Positions 17,270-26,215 of a DNA stretch of 64,000 nt are shown piece by piece; position 1 is the stretch's first letter; each line of letters opens with the position of its first letter. The notes below the pieces were generated by a model that saw only the letters and a program-made list of their open reading frames with translations, had not been told where the DNA came from and did not search any database. Made by a program: the position numbers and the translations under genes. Source of the DNA: CAYXPR01 sp964467255 (GTDB taxonomy: Bacteria; Pseudomonadota; Alphaproteobacteria; Rickettsiales; RGZB01); the NCBI GenBank assembly GCA_964467255.1, contig CAYXPR010000004.1, positions 76,328 through 140,327 on the forward strand. The letters are read 5' to 3'.

Positions 17270-18973
17270 TTATGTCCCTGCGTTGCTGACGCCACCGCGT
17301 GCGAGGGCGCGGATAATTTCATGTAGCAGAGCAATGTCTTGTGCAGAGTTGAGGGGGTAGTTATGGCCCTCGAATGTTTGCAGTACGGCGCTTTTGTGCA
17401 GGCGTGAAATCTCGACGGTCAGCAATCCGAACATCAGGGTGCGGCGCCCTTTTTCTGCCAACTCAACGGTGGCGGCGGCCAGCATGCTTGCGGGCATGCG
17501 GAGCGTTACATCGGCACGGGTTTTTTTGAACGGCTTGAAATAGAGCAGGCCTTTGCCCGTGGGCGGCAAATGCACCGTGACATCGGTGGTGGTGCGGATG
17601 AGTGTTTGTATCCCGACATGCGGGACAATGAAAGTTTCATGCTTCGCGCCTTTGTCACCTTGTACGGCAATTCTACCGCCTACACTGTCCATAAAAATTT
17701 GTGTGGATGCAAAATCTTCGCGCGGGTTGAGAATGATTTCCTCACCCTCTTCTTTTTCGCCGATGGTCCAGCTGTCTGTGGTGAGTGCAATGATGCTGTT
17801 GCGTTCCCCGCGAATATACTGACTGCGACGCACCGGAATGTGCAGCTCGGTGCGGCGTTCAGATTTTTCGCGGCGTTCCGCCGGGCTGCGTCGGCGTTCT
17901 GCCCCACTGCGCCGCTCTTGCAAGCGACGGTCTTTTTTGCGGTATTCTTCGTCCTTTACCAGCATGAAGTTTTTTAATTTTTCTTCTTTTGATTTACGGC
18001 GGTCTACCCCGCTACGCCGCTCGGGCTCATCGCGCCTTTCCAGCAGGCGGCGATCGTCGCCTGCGCGGCGGTCGGCATAATTGCGCCGCTCCTCAGGCTC
18101 GGATTTTTTCAACACGGCGCGAATGCTTTGCAGCACTGAGAGTGTAGAGAGAGGCGCTTTGACCTCTGGTCGCGGTTTGGGCGCAGGTGCGGCTTCTGTT
18201 TCGGCGCGGCGTAACTGCTTGATGCCATCGTTGATGGCATCTTCGAGCTGTGCCAGCGTATGCGCCGTGAGGCCGACATAGCCCGTGAGGTCGATGGTGC
18301 CTGCGGAGTGGTAAACGGCTTCCGCTTCCGCCTTATCTTTTTGGGGTAGCGGCAGGCGTACTTGCAGCCCCTTTACTTGCAGGCGCCCCTGTAAATCAAA
18401 GACGTTATGTACCGTTGCCTTGAAGGTTTTACCGAGCGCGTTGCGTGCCAGCAAATGCATGTGACTGTTGCGGATGCCAACGATGCTGAATCGGTAATGC
18501 AAGTCCACGCAATCCAGTGTGGGGAAGGCGGGGTCGAGCTTTTCCGTGCTGGCAACGGCCTCACGCATCATGGCGGCATGCAAATCAACAGGAGCGGTGG
18601 GTTCTTTTTCTTTCAGTGCGGCTGCTTCTGCCGCAACGCTGGAGGGCAGTGGCGGTGCGTAGTTTAAACGAATTTTTTCTTTGACCGGCGGAGTATTTTC
18701 AACGCGTGCAGGGCGGGCGCTGGCTTTTGCGCCAAGCTGTGAAGAGGTGATAATGCCATGATTATCGAGCGCCGAAAAAGGAACATCCAGCGCGCCCTCA
18801 TCAATATAGGCATGGTGTTTTTGCGGGGTGTTGCGCTGCGTTTTGAATTGGATGTCAAATAGGCGCGGGCGGCTTTTCCAGTCTCGTAGGCCGCGATAAG
18901 CACGCACCGGAGAGAAGTGCCGCGCCTCTTTGAGCAACCAGAGAATGGCATGGAATATTCCCCGTATCGGCAC
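17270..18973 (-). CDS. hypothetical protein with arginine-pair repeats
   Basis: Protein of 567 residues that I do not recognise. The start is a GTG at 18973 preceded by AGGAATTAAAGG. Three parts can be seen. Residues about 145-260 form a mixed alpha/beta region (DLHYRFSIVGIRNSHMHLL onward). Residues 295-390 are dominated by spaced Arg pairs (DRRAGDDRR, ERRSGVDRR, ERRSGAERRR, AERREKSERR). A C-terminal region (about 390-560) with alternating hydrophobics could be beta-rich. DRR/ERR strings of this kind are often seen as linkers in proteobacterial signalling proteins, for example before PilZ domains, but no PilZ motif is clear. No membrane segment. Confidence 0.7.
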   Translation of the reverse strand: MPIRGIFHAILWLLKEARHFSPVRAYRGLRDWKSRPRLFDIQFKTQRNTPQKHHAYIDEGALDVPFSALDNHGIITSSQLGAKASARPARVENTPPVKEKIRLNYAPPLPSSVAAEAAALKEKEPTAPVDLHAAMMREAVASTEKLDPAFPTLDCVDLHYRFSIVGIRNSHMHLLARNALGKTFKATVHNVFDLQGRLQVKGLQVRLPLPQKDKAEAEAVYHSAGTIDLTGYVGLTAHTLAQLEDAINDGIKQLRRAETEAAPAPKPRPEVKAPLSTLSVLQSIRAVLKKSEPEERRNYADRRAGDDRRLLERRDEPERRSGVDRRKSKEEKLKNFMLVKDEEYRKKDRRLQERRSGAERRRSPAERREKSERRTELHIPVRRSQYIRGERNSIIALTTDSWTIGEKEEGEEIILNPREDFASTQIFMDSVGGRIAVQGDKGAKHETFIVPHVGIQTLIRTTTDVTVHLPPTGKGLLYFKPFKKTRADVTLRMPASMLAAATVELAEKGRRTLMFGLLTVEISRLHKSAVLQTFEGHNYPLNSAQDIALLHEIIRALARGGVSNAGT

Positions 18974-19061
18974 GCCTTTAATTCCTATGACATGATGTTG
19001 CGTTCGGGGTCTATCCTAGCGGATACAGTAAAGAGTTGCCAAGTGAAAGAATGCACCCCGA

Positions 19062-20915
19062 TTAGCCGATGCCAAAGTCATTGCGTTCAAGGCGTCCAGC
19101 ATGGGAGGCTGGGCGTTCTTGTGCTGCAGCAAGGCTTTTAAAGCCATCTACAGGGGTCAACGATGAGATGGTCATCTTGTCGCCTTCTTGTATTTTTACG
19201 GGCGTTTTTGGCTCAACCACTTTAATCAATGGTTTTGCATCAAGCTCAACGGACGTATTTTTTCCGACGGGCTTTAGCTCAAGTTTTTCCGGTTTAGGAT
19301 CATCGGTTTTGATGGTAACGGGACCGGCTGCCCGCACTTCAATAGGAAGGGCTTTTGCGCCGCTTAGATGCGTTTCCAGATTATCAAAATGCACGCGCAC
19401 GGTTGCATCTTTGTGCGTACTGGTTACCTGAAACGCCACACCATCGCGTGCCGTGCCCTTAAAGTGAATGTCGTATGTGCCGGGCTCGGTAATTTTAAGC
19501 TGGGTAATCTGCGCCGTAGGCCTTTTCTTTGCATCTATTTCGATAGCACCATCTTTACCATCTTCGCGAACGATGGAAACAGCCGTTGGGGAAACGGAAA
19601 TGGTGCTGTTTTCACCAAAGCTGCGAACAGTTACGGCGTAACTATTTCCACTGCCGGTAGAAGAAAGAGGGCTGGTTTTCTCTTTTGCATCCTGCCGTGC
19701 TTTTTCGCGGCGCTCTTTTTCAGCATCTGCCTTATTGCCTCGGAAGTCCGCTTGTGCCTTCCCAAGGATACCAAGGCTTTCGCCGAGATCTCTGTTTGCG
19801 GCGGCGATGTCGTCCTGACGCATACTGAGCTGCATTCTGCCAATCCAGACATCAAAGTTACCCTGAACGTTGCGCGTAACGAAGTCATAGTTGGCCAATG
19901 CACACTCACGTGTATATTCGTCAATGCGCGGATTGTTTGCGATAATATCGCGAGTGATTTGCCGAGCATCCAGAACATCACCGCGAAGTTTAACCGCCGC
20001 ATCGAGCACTTTTTGCTGCTTCTCGCGCACTTCCAGCCTGCTCTGAGCCAACTTTTCCTCTGCAGTAGGCGGGCGCTTAACTTCAGGCATATCTTTTTTC
20101 TCTACCGGTGGCATGTCCAGCTTTGCCGGTGGAGGATCGACCATTCCACCTGGCGGAACGGGAACTTCAACAACCGGTGCGGCTGGTCCGCCTACCGCAG
20201 GCGGCGTCGCCAGAGCTTTCAGACTATCCTGAAGTATATTGTGTGGTTGGCCGCTGACTTGAATTCGCCCCTTCGGTGTTTGCAATGAAACATCGCCTTT
20301 GTAACCTGCGCCCACCAAGAGGAAGCCAAGGTCATCGGCATTGGTGATAAAAAGACCCTTAGGATTACGGGATGTTTTAAAACCGTTTTCATCCATCGGC
20401 TGCGGAGCAATAAAAGTGAATTTACCCTCACCTTTTTCGAGGATGGTTGCTAGTTTGCCCGAAGGCACGCGCGTTGCATCGCAGACAATGTTGTGGCCTT
20501 TTGCTGTTTGGGTGAAGTTGAGCACCGTGGAGCCGCGACTATTGGCAACATCAGCATAGGCGGTGACGTTCACGTTGCCAGCTGCCCCAGTTATTTTTAC
20601 GTTGAGCTGCCCATCAAAGAACATATCTTTACTGGTTTTTCCTGCGCCGTTGCTCAGCATGAGATGCCCTGGCGCCATCACCTGAATATGTGTGCCTACT
20701 GGCACCGTGAGGGTTTTTGTATTTTTATCCATCGAGCCAAGCTCTACGCCGCCTTCTACAGCAACCACGGCTTCAGGAGCTTTAGTTGGGACAGGCTCAC
20801 CGCGGAAAAAAGAACGAACACCCACGGTGCCCGCAACAATAGTGCCAACAAGAAGACTGCCCGCAAGGAACAGATTCCGCATGGCGCCTGCATTATCGAA
20901 TGGTTTCTTTGCCAT
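19062..20915 (-). CDS. hypothetical membrane-anchored periplasmic protein
   Basis: Protein of 617 residues, family not recognised. A signal anchor lies at about residues 13-30 (MRNLFLAGSLLVGTIVAGT), preceded by a lysine-containing N-terminus, so most of the protein should be periplasmic. Residues about 40-230 look beta-rich. A proline-rich linker (about 240-290, VEVPVPPGGMVDPPPAKLD) follows, then a helical, coiled-coil-like part (about 290-425), then a second beta-rich part to the end. The ATG at 20915 follows AAGGGGATTGGG. It stands alone between unknown neighbours. An envelope structural or adhesin-like role is possible but not shown. Confidence 0.7.
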   Translation of the reverse strand: MAKKPFDNAGAMRNLFLAGSLLVGTIVAGTVGVRSFFRGEPVPTKAPEAVVAVEGGVELGSMDKNTKTLTVPVGTHIQVMAPGHLMLSNGAGKTSKDMFFDGQLNVKITGAAGNVNVTAYADVANSRGSTVLNFTQTAKGHNIVCDATRVPSGKLATILEKGEGKFTFIAPQPMDENGFKTSRNPKGLFITNADDLGFLLVGAGYKGDVSLQTPKGRIQVSGQPHNILQDSLKALATPPAVGGPAAPVVEVPVPPGGMVDPPPAKLDMPPVEKKDMPEVKRPPTAEEKLAQSRLEVREKQQKVLDAAVKLRGDVLDARQITRDIIANNPRIDEYTRECALANYDFVTRNVQGNFDVWIGRMQLSMRQDDIAAANRDLGESLGILGKAQADFRGNKADAEKERREKARQDAKEKTSPLSSTGSGNSYAVTVRSFGENSTISVSPTAVSIVREDGKDGAIEIDAKKRPTAQITQLKITEPGTYDIHFKGTARDGVAFQVTSTHKDATVRVHFDNLETHLSGAKALPIEVRAAGPVTIKTDDPKPEKLELKPVGKNTSVELDAKPLIKVVEPKTPVKIQEGDKMTISSLTPVDGFKSLAAAQERPASHAGRLERNDFGIG

Positions 20916-21051
20916 AAGCCCAATCCCCTTCTTCTACTCCTAAAGTATAAGAGGGAATTGGTTAACAAATGCTTAAAATAAATCGGATTTATATAAAATT
21001 GTATGGAAGTTTGAAAAACACCGATATTACAGGTAGCTGCTTTTGGTCTTC

Positions 21052-23439
21052 TTATAAAGAAGAGACCACCGTGGGGAGTTCCAGCATGATATCAGCGGCC
21101 TCAAGGCAGAGCGAAGCATTGCAAGCCTGAAACCGCACCAGCAGGCGCATATCTTCGATTTCACCTGCGGAAGCACCCCGTTTTAACGTTGCGTGAATCA
21201 CAAAGTTGACCTCGCCTTCATACACAGGCAGTAATTCATCGTCTCCCGACGTAATAAAGGTGTGGGTCGGTGGTGATTCCACGCGTTGCACCTCTACATT
21301 GGGGCCGCGCAGAGTGATGGCGGTGGGCACCACCAGGGGCGAAACACGCTGCGCGGTGTTGATGTGCCAGCCGTTAGCGATGTGTAGTGTTACCCGCACG
21401 CGAAAGGCACTGCCAGGGTAAATATGACGGTCTTCAATATCTGCTTCTAGGCGCACATAGTGAAGCGAGGAAGGCGTTTTAAGTGCGGGCGCTTCCTCTT
21501 CTTCAAACAGGCTTTGCTGCGCTGGTGGCGATGGGCGATTGTCGTTGGCGTTTGCATGTAGCGCCATCAGCTTCATGCGGGCATGCAGCATGTGTGTGTA
21601 GCCTTGCGGTGAAGAAAGAATACGCCCCGCAAAGGCCTGAATAGTTTGGAACGCACGTTTTTCCCAGATATCGGATTCATAGACCGTATTTACCGTAAGG
21701 CGTTCAAGCATCGACATGGCAAACACCATCACGGCATTTGCGGCGGGCAGCGCATCGTCATCCGAGGTTTTCATGCGCACCAGAATGTCGGGGCTTTCTA
21801 CCGTGAGAAAAAACCCAGCCTGACCCTGTGTGAGGCGTGATTTATCAAGAAACAAATCATCGGCGCGGTTGATGAGGTCCACCGCATCATCCAGCCAGCG
21901 GGCACTGCGCGTGGTTTCAAACAAAGCGAGCAGGCCGCGCGTGAGGTAAGCATAGTCTTCTAAGAACCCCGGTACGGCAAGTTTGCCATTATGCCAAATG
22001 CGGTAAAGCGTTCCGTTTTTGGTCATGTTCCGCATGATAAAGTCTGCTGCGCGTTCCGCCGCCCGCGTGTAAACTGGCATGCCCAGCACGTGACCCGCAC
22101 GTGCCAAGGCATGAATCATCAGCCCATTCCACGCCGTGATGATTTTATTATCACACAGGGGTGCACTGCGCTGTTGCCGCTCCAGCAGCAACTTGCCAAG
22201 GATTTTATCGAGCTGCGTTTGTAGCCCGTCATAGGTCATGTTCAAATCATCGGCTAGAAGATCGAGGGGTTTTTTCGCATAAATCACTTTTCCCTCGGCA
22301 TGTTTGTGGCCGGGGAATTGCGGTAGTTCTTCTAAGCCAAAAGTGTCGAAGAAAATTTTCTGCGCACCGGGGGAAAGCAGGCGGTTAATTTCTGCCAAAG
22401 CCCATACGTAATATTCACCTTCTGCCTCATCGGTTTCTGCATCGAGCGCGGAATAAAACACGCCCTCGGGCGAGGTGAGGGTGCTGAGCACGAAATCGAG
22501 CGTGCTGCGCGCGATGTAGTCGTAGTATGGTTTGCCCGTGATGTCGTAGGCCTCAAGATAACACGTTGCCAACAACGCCTGCGTGTAGAGCATTTTTTCG
22601 AAATGCGGCACACGCCATTTTTCATCCACCGCATAACGGTGGAAGCCGCCACCGACATGGTCGAAAATGCCGCCCGCCGCCATAGCATCAAGGCTGGTGG
22701 TGATGAGCTTCAGCGTGTGCGGGTCACGCGTTTGGCGGTAATAATCCAGCAGGAAAAGTAAATTGGTTTCATGCGGGAATTTAGGCGCTTGGTAAAAGCC
22801 ACCATCTTCTGCATCAAAAATATCTTTCAAGTATTTCACGTGCTGCTGAATGACCTCTACGCCAATGGCGTTTTCATCCAGTGGAGAATCCTGCACGGTG
22901 AGTAAGGCACGGAGCTGGTCGGTGACATGCTGCGCGCCATCTTCCACCTCATCGCGTTTATTTTCCCATGACTGCGCGATGGCAGCCAGCACCTCCGGAA
23001 AACCCATGCGCCCATAACGCCGGTCGACCGAAAACGTGCCGCCCGCAAAGAAGGGTTTTAATTCGGGCGTAAGAAAAATATTGTTCGGCCAGCCACCTTC
23101 ACGCGTGAGGAGTTGGCGCGCCATCATGTAGATGTCATCGAGCTCGGGGCGCTCTTCGCGGTCGACTTTAATGTTGATGAAATCGCGATTCATTGTTTCA
23201 GCAATGGATTCATTGTTGAAGACTTCGCGCTCCATGACGTGGCACCAATAACACGTGGCATAGCCGATGCTGACGAGGATGGGTTTTTGCTCTTTTTTGG
23301 CGCGCTGCAAGGCTTCTGGCCCCCACGGATACCAGTCCACCGGATTGTGGGCATGCTGCCGGAGGTAGGGGCTTAAAGACTGTTTCAGCCGGTTGGTATA
23401 TTTAGGGCTGCCATCAGGATTGGTGGGGAAGCTTGCCAT
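21052..23439 (-). CDS. thioredoxin-like DUF255 protein (YyaL/SSP411 type) with extra C-terminal DsbD-alpha-like domain
   Basis: Protein of 795 residues. The first ~170 residues form a thioredoxin-like domain with C63-YW-C66 in ATCYWCHVMEREVF; the middle is an (alpha/alpha)-barrel resembling glycosidase/epimerase folds (FDHVGGGFHRYAVDEKWRVPHFEKML and similar). This matches the YyaL/SPATA20 family, normally near 680 residues. About 130 further residues (from about 665) resemble the N-terminal domain of DsbD: a beta-rich segment (GWHINTAQR, YEGEVNFVIHATL) ending with FQACNASLCLEA (C773, C778). No signal peptide is seen, which is odd for a DsbD-like part. The gene is divergent from the RutE-like gene. 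Confidence 0.85.
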   Translation of the reverse strand: MASFPTNPDGSPKYTNRLKQSLSPYLRQHAHNPVDWYPWGPEALQRAKKEQKPILVSIGYATCYWCHVMEREVFNNESIAETMNRDFINIKVDREERPELDDIYMMARQLLTREGGWPNNIFLTPELKPFFAGGTFSVDRRYGRMGFPEVLAAIAQSWENKRDEVEDGAQHVTDQLRALLTVQDSPLDENAIGVEVIQQHVKYLKDIFDAEDGGFYQAPKFPHETNLLFLLDYYRQTRDPHTLKLITTSLDAMAAGGIFDHVGGGFHRYAVDEKWRVPHFEKMLYTQALLATCYLEAYDITGKPYYDYIARSTLDFVLSTLTSPEGVFYSALDAETDEAEGEYYVWALAEINRLLSPGAQKIFFDTFGLEELPQFPGHKHAEGKVIYAKKPLDLLADDLNMTYDGLQTQLDKILGKLLLERQQRSAPLCDNKIITAWNGLMIHALARAGHVLGMPVYTRAAERAADFIMRNMTKNGTLYRIWHNGKLAVPGFLEDYAYLTRGLLALFETTRSARWLDDAVDLINRADDLFLDKSRLTQGQAGFFLTVESPDILVRMKTSDDDALPAANAVMVFAMSMLERLTVNTVYESDIWEKRAFQTIQAFAGRILSSPQGYTHMLHARMKLMALHANANDNRPSPPAQQSLFEEEEAPALKTPSSLHYVRLEADIEDRHIYPGSAFRVRVTLHIANGWHINTAQRVSPLVVPTAITLRGPNVEVQRVESPPTHTFITSGDDELLPVYEGEVNFVIHATLKRGASAGEIEDMRLLVRFQACNASLCLEAADIMLELPTVVSSL

Positions 23440-23520
23440 AAACTCTTGTCAGTGATTCGCGCGGTGGTTACAGTCGCGCATACTAATGGCGCACCTGCCG
23501 CAAGGCAAAGGAGAAATCAC

Positions 23521-24102
23521 ATGCTTGATGCAAAAAGCCTAGATACTATTTTCCGCAATGCACGCACCCACTCGCACTGGCAGGAAAAACCTGTTAGCGA
23601 TGCGGTTTTAAAGCAAGTGTATGAATTGGCGCGTATGGCGCCAACCTCCGCCAACACCCAGCCGATGCGCGTGGTGTTTATTAAAAGCGCTGCAGAAAAA
23701 GAAAAACTCAAACCCTGTCTTGATGCCGGCAACGTGGATAAAACCATGAAGGCCCCTGTAACGGCGCTGATTGCTTATGACCTCGAGTTTTATGAAAACA
23801 TGCCGAAGCTTTTTCCGCAAACAGACGCGCGCAGTTGGTATGTAGGCAAGCCAGAAAAAATCCAATTCACGGCCGCGCAGAGTGGCACGCTGCAAGGAGC
23901 GTATTTCATCATTGCCGCTCGAGCACTCGGCCTAGATTGCGGCCCGATGGGTGGGTTTAACAGTGCCAAGTGTGACGAAGCCTTTTTTAAGGGCACGCCG
24001 TGGCGTTCAAACTTCCTATGCAATGTGGGGTATGGCGAACCGAGCAAGCTTCACCCGCGCAACCCGCGGCTTGATTTTGAAGAGGCCTGCAAAATTGTTT
24101 AG
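23521..24102 (+). CDS. RutE-like nitroreductase family protein (malonic semialdehyde reductase)
   Basis: FMN-dependent oxidoreductase of the nitroreductase fold, 193 residues from the ATG at 23521, which follows AAGGAGA by six bases. Length and motifs match RutE: FRNARTHSHWQEKPVSD at the start, MAPTSANTQPMRVVFI for FMN binding, GPMGGFN and the C-terminal NVGYGEPSKLHPRNPRL. RutE reduces malonic semialdehyde in pyrimidine-ring degradation in E. coli, but no other rut gene is here. A general NAD(P)H-dependent reductase role is equally possible. It converges with the RTX gene; the two overlap by 4 bases. Confidence 0.85.
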   Translation: MLDAKSLDTIFRNARTHSHWQEKPVSDAVLKQVYELARMAPTSANTQPMRVVFIKSAAEKEKLKPCLDAGNVDKTMKAPVTALIAYDLEFYENMPKLFPQTDARSWYVGKPEKIQFTAAQSGTLQGAYFIIAARALGLDCGPMGGFNSAKCDEAFFKGTPWRSNFLCNVGYGEPSKLHPRNPRLDFEEACKIV

Positions 24103-25121
24103 AGGATGCTGCCCGAGGCGTTGAAAGCATCGATATCGAACAGCCCGGAAATCACCACGAGGTGATTGTTTTCGGTGAGGGTGAGTACGATGCCAACATC
24201 GCTGAGCGTGACGATAGGTACGCCGTTCACATAGTTCTGAAACTGAATTTTGTCGGTGCCGAGTTCAAAGTCGAGAATCGTATCGGTTTCGTTTGCGGAT
24301 TCCGTGCGGTCGAACAAAAAGATATCAAGCGCCGCATCAATGCCGCCGCCGGAGAGGTTATCGTCACCCGCGCCGCCTTGCAGCGTGTCGGTGCCAAGAT
24401 TGCCATAAAGATTATCGCCATCTGCGCCGCCGAGCAGGAAATCTGCATCGCGCCCGCCGCGCAGTGCATCCGCGCCCGCGCCGCCAAGCAACGTATCTGC
24501 TCCGCTATTGCCTTGCAGCGCATCGGTGCCATCGCCGCCGGAGAGGCTGTCGGCATCCCCACCGCCGAGTAATTGGTCTGCACCGGCATCGCCCGCCAGC
24601 ACGTCGTTGCCGAGGTCGCCACGCAGCACATCGTCGTCATCCCCACCATTGATCGTGTCGGCATCCTGCCCACCATTGATAGTATCCGCGCCAGCGCTGC
24701 CGACGACACTGTCGCGCCCGCGGTCGGCTTTGATGACGTCGTCACCTGCATTGCCATCCAGCGTATCGGCATCCTGCCCGCCGCGTAGTGTGTCGTTGCC
24801 ATCATTACCGCTTAAAGAATCATTACCACCATTGCCTTGTAAAAAATCAGTACCGGCATTGCCTTGCAAGGTATCAGCGTCATCGCCGCCGAAAACGGTG
24901 TCGTTATCATCGTTGCCGAAGAGCAAATCATTTCCGCGTCCGCCGAGGATACTGTCATTACCCTCATTGCCGTTGACGGTATCGCGGTCTGCGCCCGCAT
25001 CAATAATATCGGCGCCGCCGAAGCCGGAAATAGTATCAAGGCCATCCAGCGCGGTTATCTGGTCGATATCATTCGTGCCTTCCAGAAGGTCTGCGCCGAT
25101 TGTGCCTGAGAAAATACCCAT
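24099..25121 (-). CDS. RTX calcium-binding repeat protein 1 (probable type I secretion substrate)
   Basis: Secreted-type protein of 340 residues without a signal peptide. About residues 28-270 are a run of glycine/aspartate nonapeptides of the GGxGxDxLx type, which bind Ca2+ and fold into beta-rolls outside the cell. The last ~70 residues (LDIFLFDRTESANETDTILDF onward) look like a type I secretion C-terminal signal region. AAAGGAAACACG precedes the ATG at 25121. A nonapeptide beginning LRG recurs at exact 54-residue intervals (Arg113, Arg167, Arg221). It lies 18 bases after a similar gene. No ABC exporter, membrane fusion protein or catalytic domain is present, so its role is unknown. Confidence 0.88.
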   Translation of the reverse strand: MGIFSGTIGADLLEGTNDIDQITALDGLDTISGFGGADIIDAGADRDTVNGNEGNDSILGGRGNDLLFGNDDNDTVFGGDDADTLQGNAGTDFLQGNGGNDSLSGNDGNDTLRGGQDADTLDGNAGDDVIKADRGRDSVVGSAGADTINGGQDADTINGGDDDDVLRGDLGNDVLAGDAGADQLLGGGDADSLSGGDGTDALQGNSGADTLLGGAGADALRGGRDADFLLGGADGDNLYGNLGTDTLQGGAGDDNLSGGGIDAALDIFLFDRTESANETDTILDFELGTDKIQFQNYVNGVPIVTLSDVGIVLTLTENNHLVVISGLFDIDAFNASGSIL

Positions 25122-25139
25122 CGTGTTTCCTTTGATGTT

Positions 25140-26156
25140 TTACGTGAACAGGAAATCAGATAGTGAAATGTCACTACTGTCCACGCCAATAAGCGTGATG
25201 GTTTTGGTGCCATCAACCGTGATGGTGGTATCGGCGCCGGAACTGGTTATTACGGGGCCTGCGGTGAAACCCAAAAGCTGAATTTTGTCGGTGCCGCTGA
25301 TGAAATCTAAAATCACGTCGCTGTCGGTGTTGCTGATGGTGGCATTGAAACTGAACGTATCGACATCCGCACCGCCGGTGAGAACGTCATCCCCCGTGCC
25401 ACCCACGAGAGAATCTGCACCTGCGCCGCCGGAAAGATTATCAATACCCGCACTGCCCAGCAGCGTGTCTGCTTCCGCGCCGCCATCAATAGAGTCATCG
25501 TCGTTACCGCCATCGACGGAGTCGGTGCCTTCATTGCCTTCGAGGGAATCGTTGCCATCGCCGCCCAACACCGTGTCGGACTCTTTATTGCCGCGCAGTG
25601 TGTCGGTGCCCGTGCCGCCTACCATGGAATCAGCACCCTGACCACCACGAATGTCGTCATTGCCGATGTCACCCAGAAGCGTGTCATTACCTTCATTGCC
25701 GTTGATGGTATCATTGCCTTCGCCGCCATCCACCGAATCTGTGCCGAGATTGCCATTGATGGAATCCGGATCAGTGCCGCTTAAAATCGTATCATTGCCT
25801 TGGCCGCCGCGGATGGTATCCACACCATCCCCGCCAAGGAGAATGTCATTGCCGAGGTTGCCTTGCAGGATATCGCCGCCCGTGCCGCCAAGAATAGAAT
25901 CGTCACCGATATCTCCAAAAACGATATCCACGCCATCGCCACCGTTTAGCGTATCATTCTCTTTTCCGCCGCGTATGGAGTCATCATCCGTGCCACCAAG
26001 AATAGTATCAGCGCCTGCATTGCCTTGCAGCGTATCGTTGCCGCCTGCGCCAATGACGGAATCATTGCCGGAATTGGCCTGAACGATTTCATCAATTCCG
26101 TCTACACCGGTGATGGTTTCGTCCGTTTCCTGACCGAAAATGGTTTGTATGGGCAT
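25140..26156 (-). CDS. RTX calcium-binding repeat protein 2 (probable type I secretion substrate)
   Basis: Paralogue of the next gene in the operon, 338 residues from the ATG at 26156, nine bases after AAGGAG; a TTG two codons earlier is less likely. It starts MPIQTIFGQETDETITG and enters nonapeptide repeats almost at once (about residues 28-265), ending in a type I secretion-like C-terminal segment (DVDTFSFNATISNTDSDVIL onward). IRGG nonapeptides recur at residues 62, 116 and 170, exactly 54 residues apart, the same spacing as in the partner protein. It is the first gene of the pair and is divergent from nothing; the upstream cinA-like gene lies on the same strand. Confidence 0.88.
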   Translation of the reverse strand: MPIQTIFGQETDETITGVDGIDEIVQANSGNDSVIGAGGNDTLQGNAGADTILGGTDDDSIRGGKENDTLNGGDGVDIVFGDIGDDSILGGTGGDILQGNLGNDILLGGDGVDTIRGGQGNDTILSGTDPDSINGNLGTDSVDGGEGNDTINGNEGNDTLLGDIGNDDIRGGQGADSMVGGTGTDTLRGNKESDTVLGGDGNDSLEGNEGTDSVDGGNDDDSIDGGAEADTLLGSAGIDNLSGGAGADSLVGGTGDDVLTGGADVDTFSFNATISNTDSDVILDFISGTDKIQLLGFTAGPVITSSGADTTITVDGTKTITLIGVDSSDISLSDFLFT

Positions 26157-26215
26157 TAACAAAAACTCCTTACCGCAAAACTAGCACAGAATACACGCTC
26201 AACCAACAGCGTAAT

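Noticed and set aside
21030..21075. Terminator hairpin at the end of the YyaL-like gene
   Set aside because: GGTCTTCTT/AAGAAGAGACC needs a bulge and lacks a T-run.
24508..26082. Long plus-strand open frames opposite the RTX genes (Ser/Pro-rich)
   Set aside because: Antisense shadows of GGxGxD repeats; no ribosome sites or plausible protein composition.
24099..26156. Dense short nucleotide repeats resembling a CRISPR or satellite array
   Set aside because: They are the coding repeats of two RTX genes (period 27/54 bases per turn, in frame), with no spacers and no cas genes.
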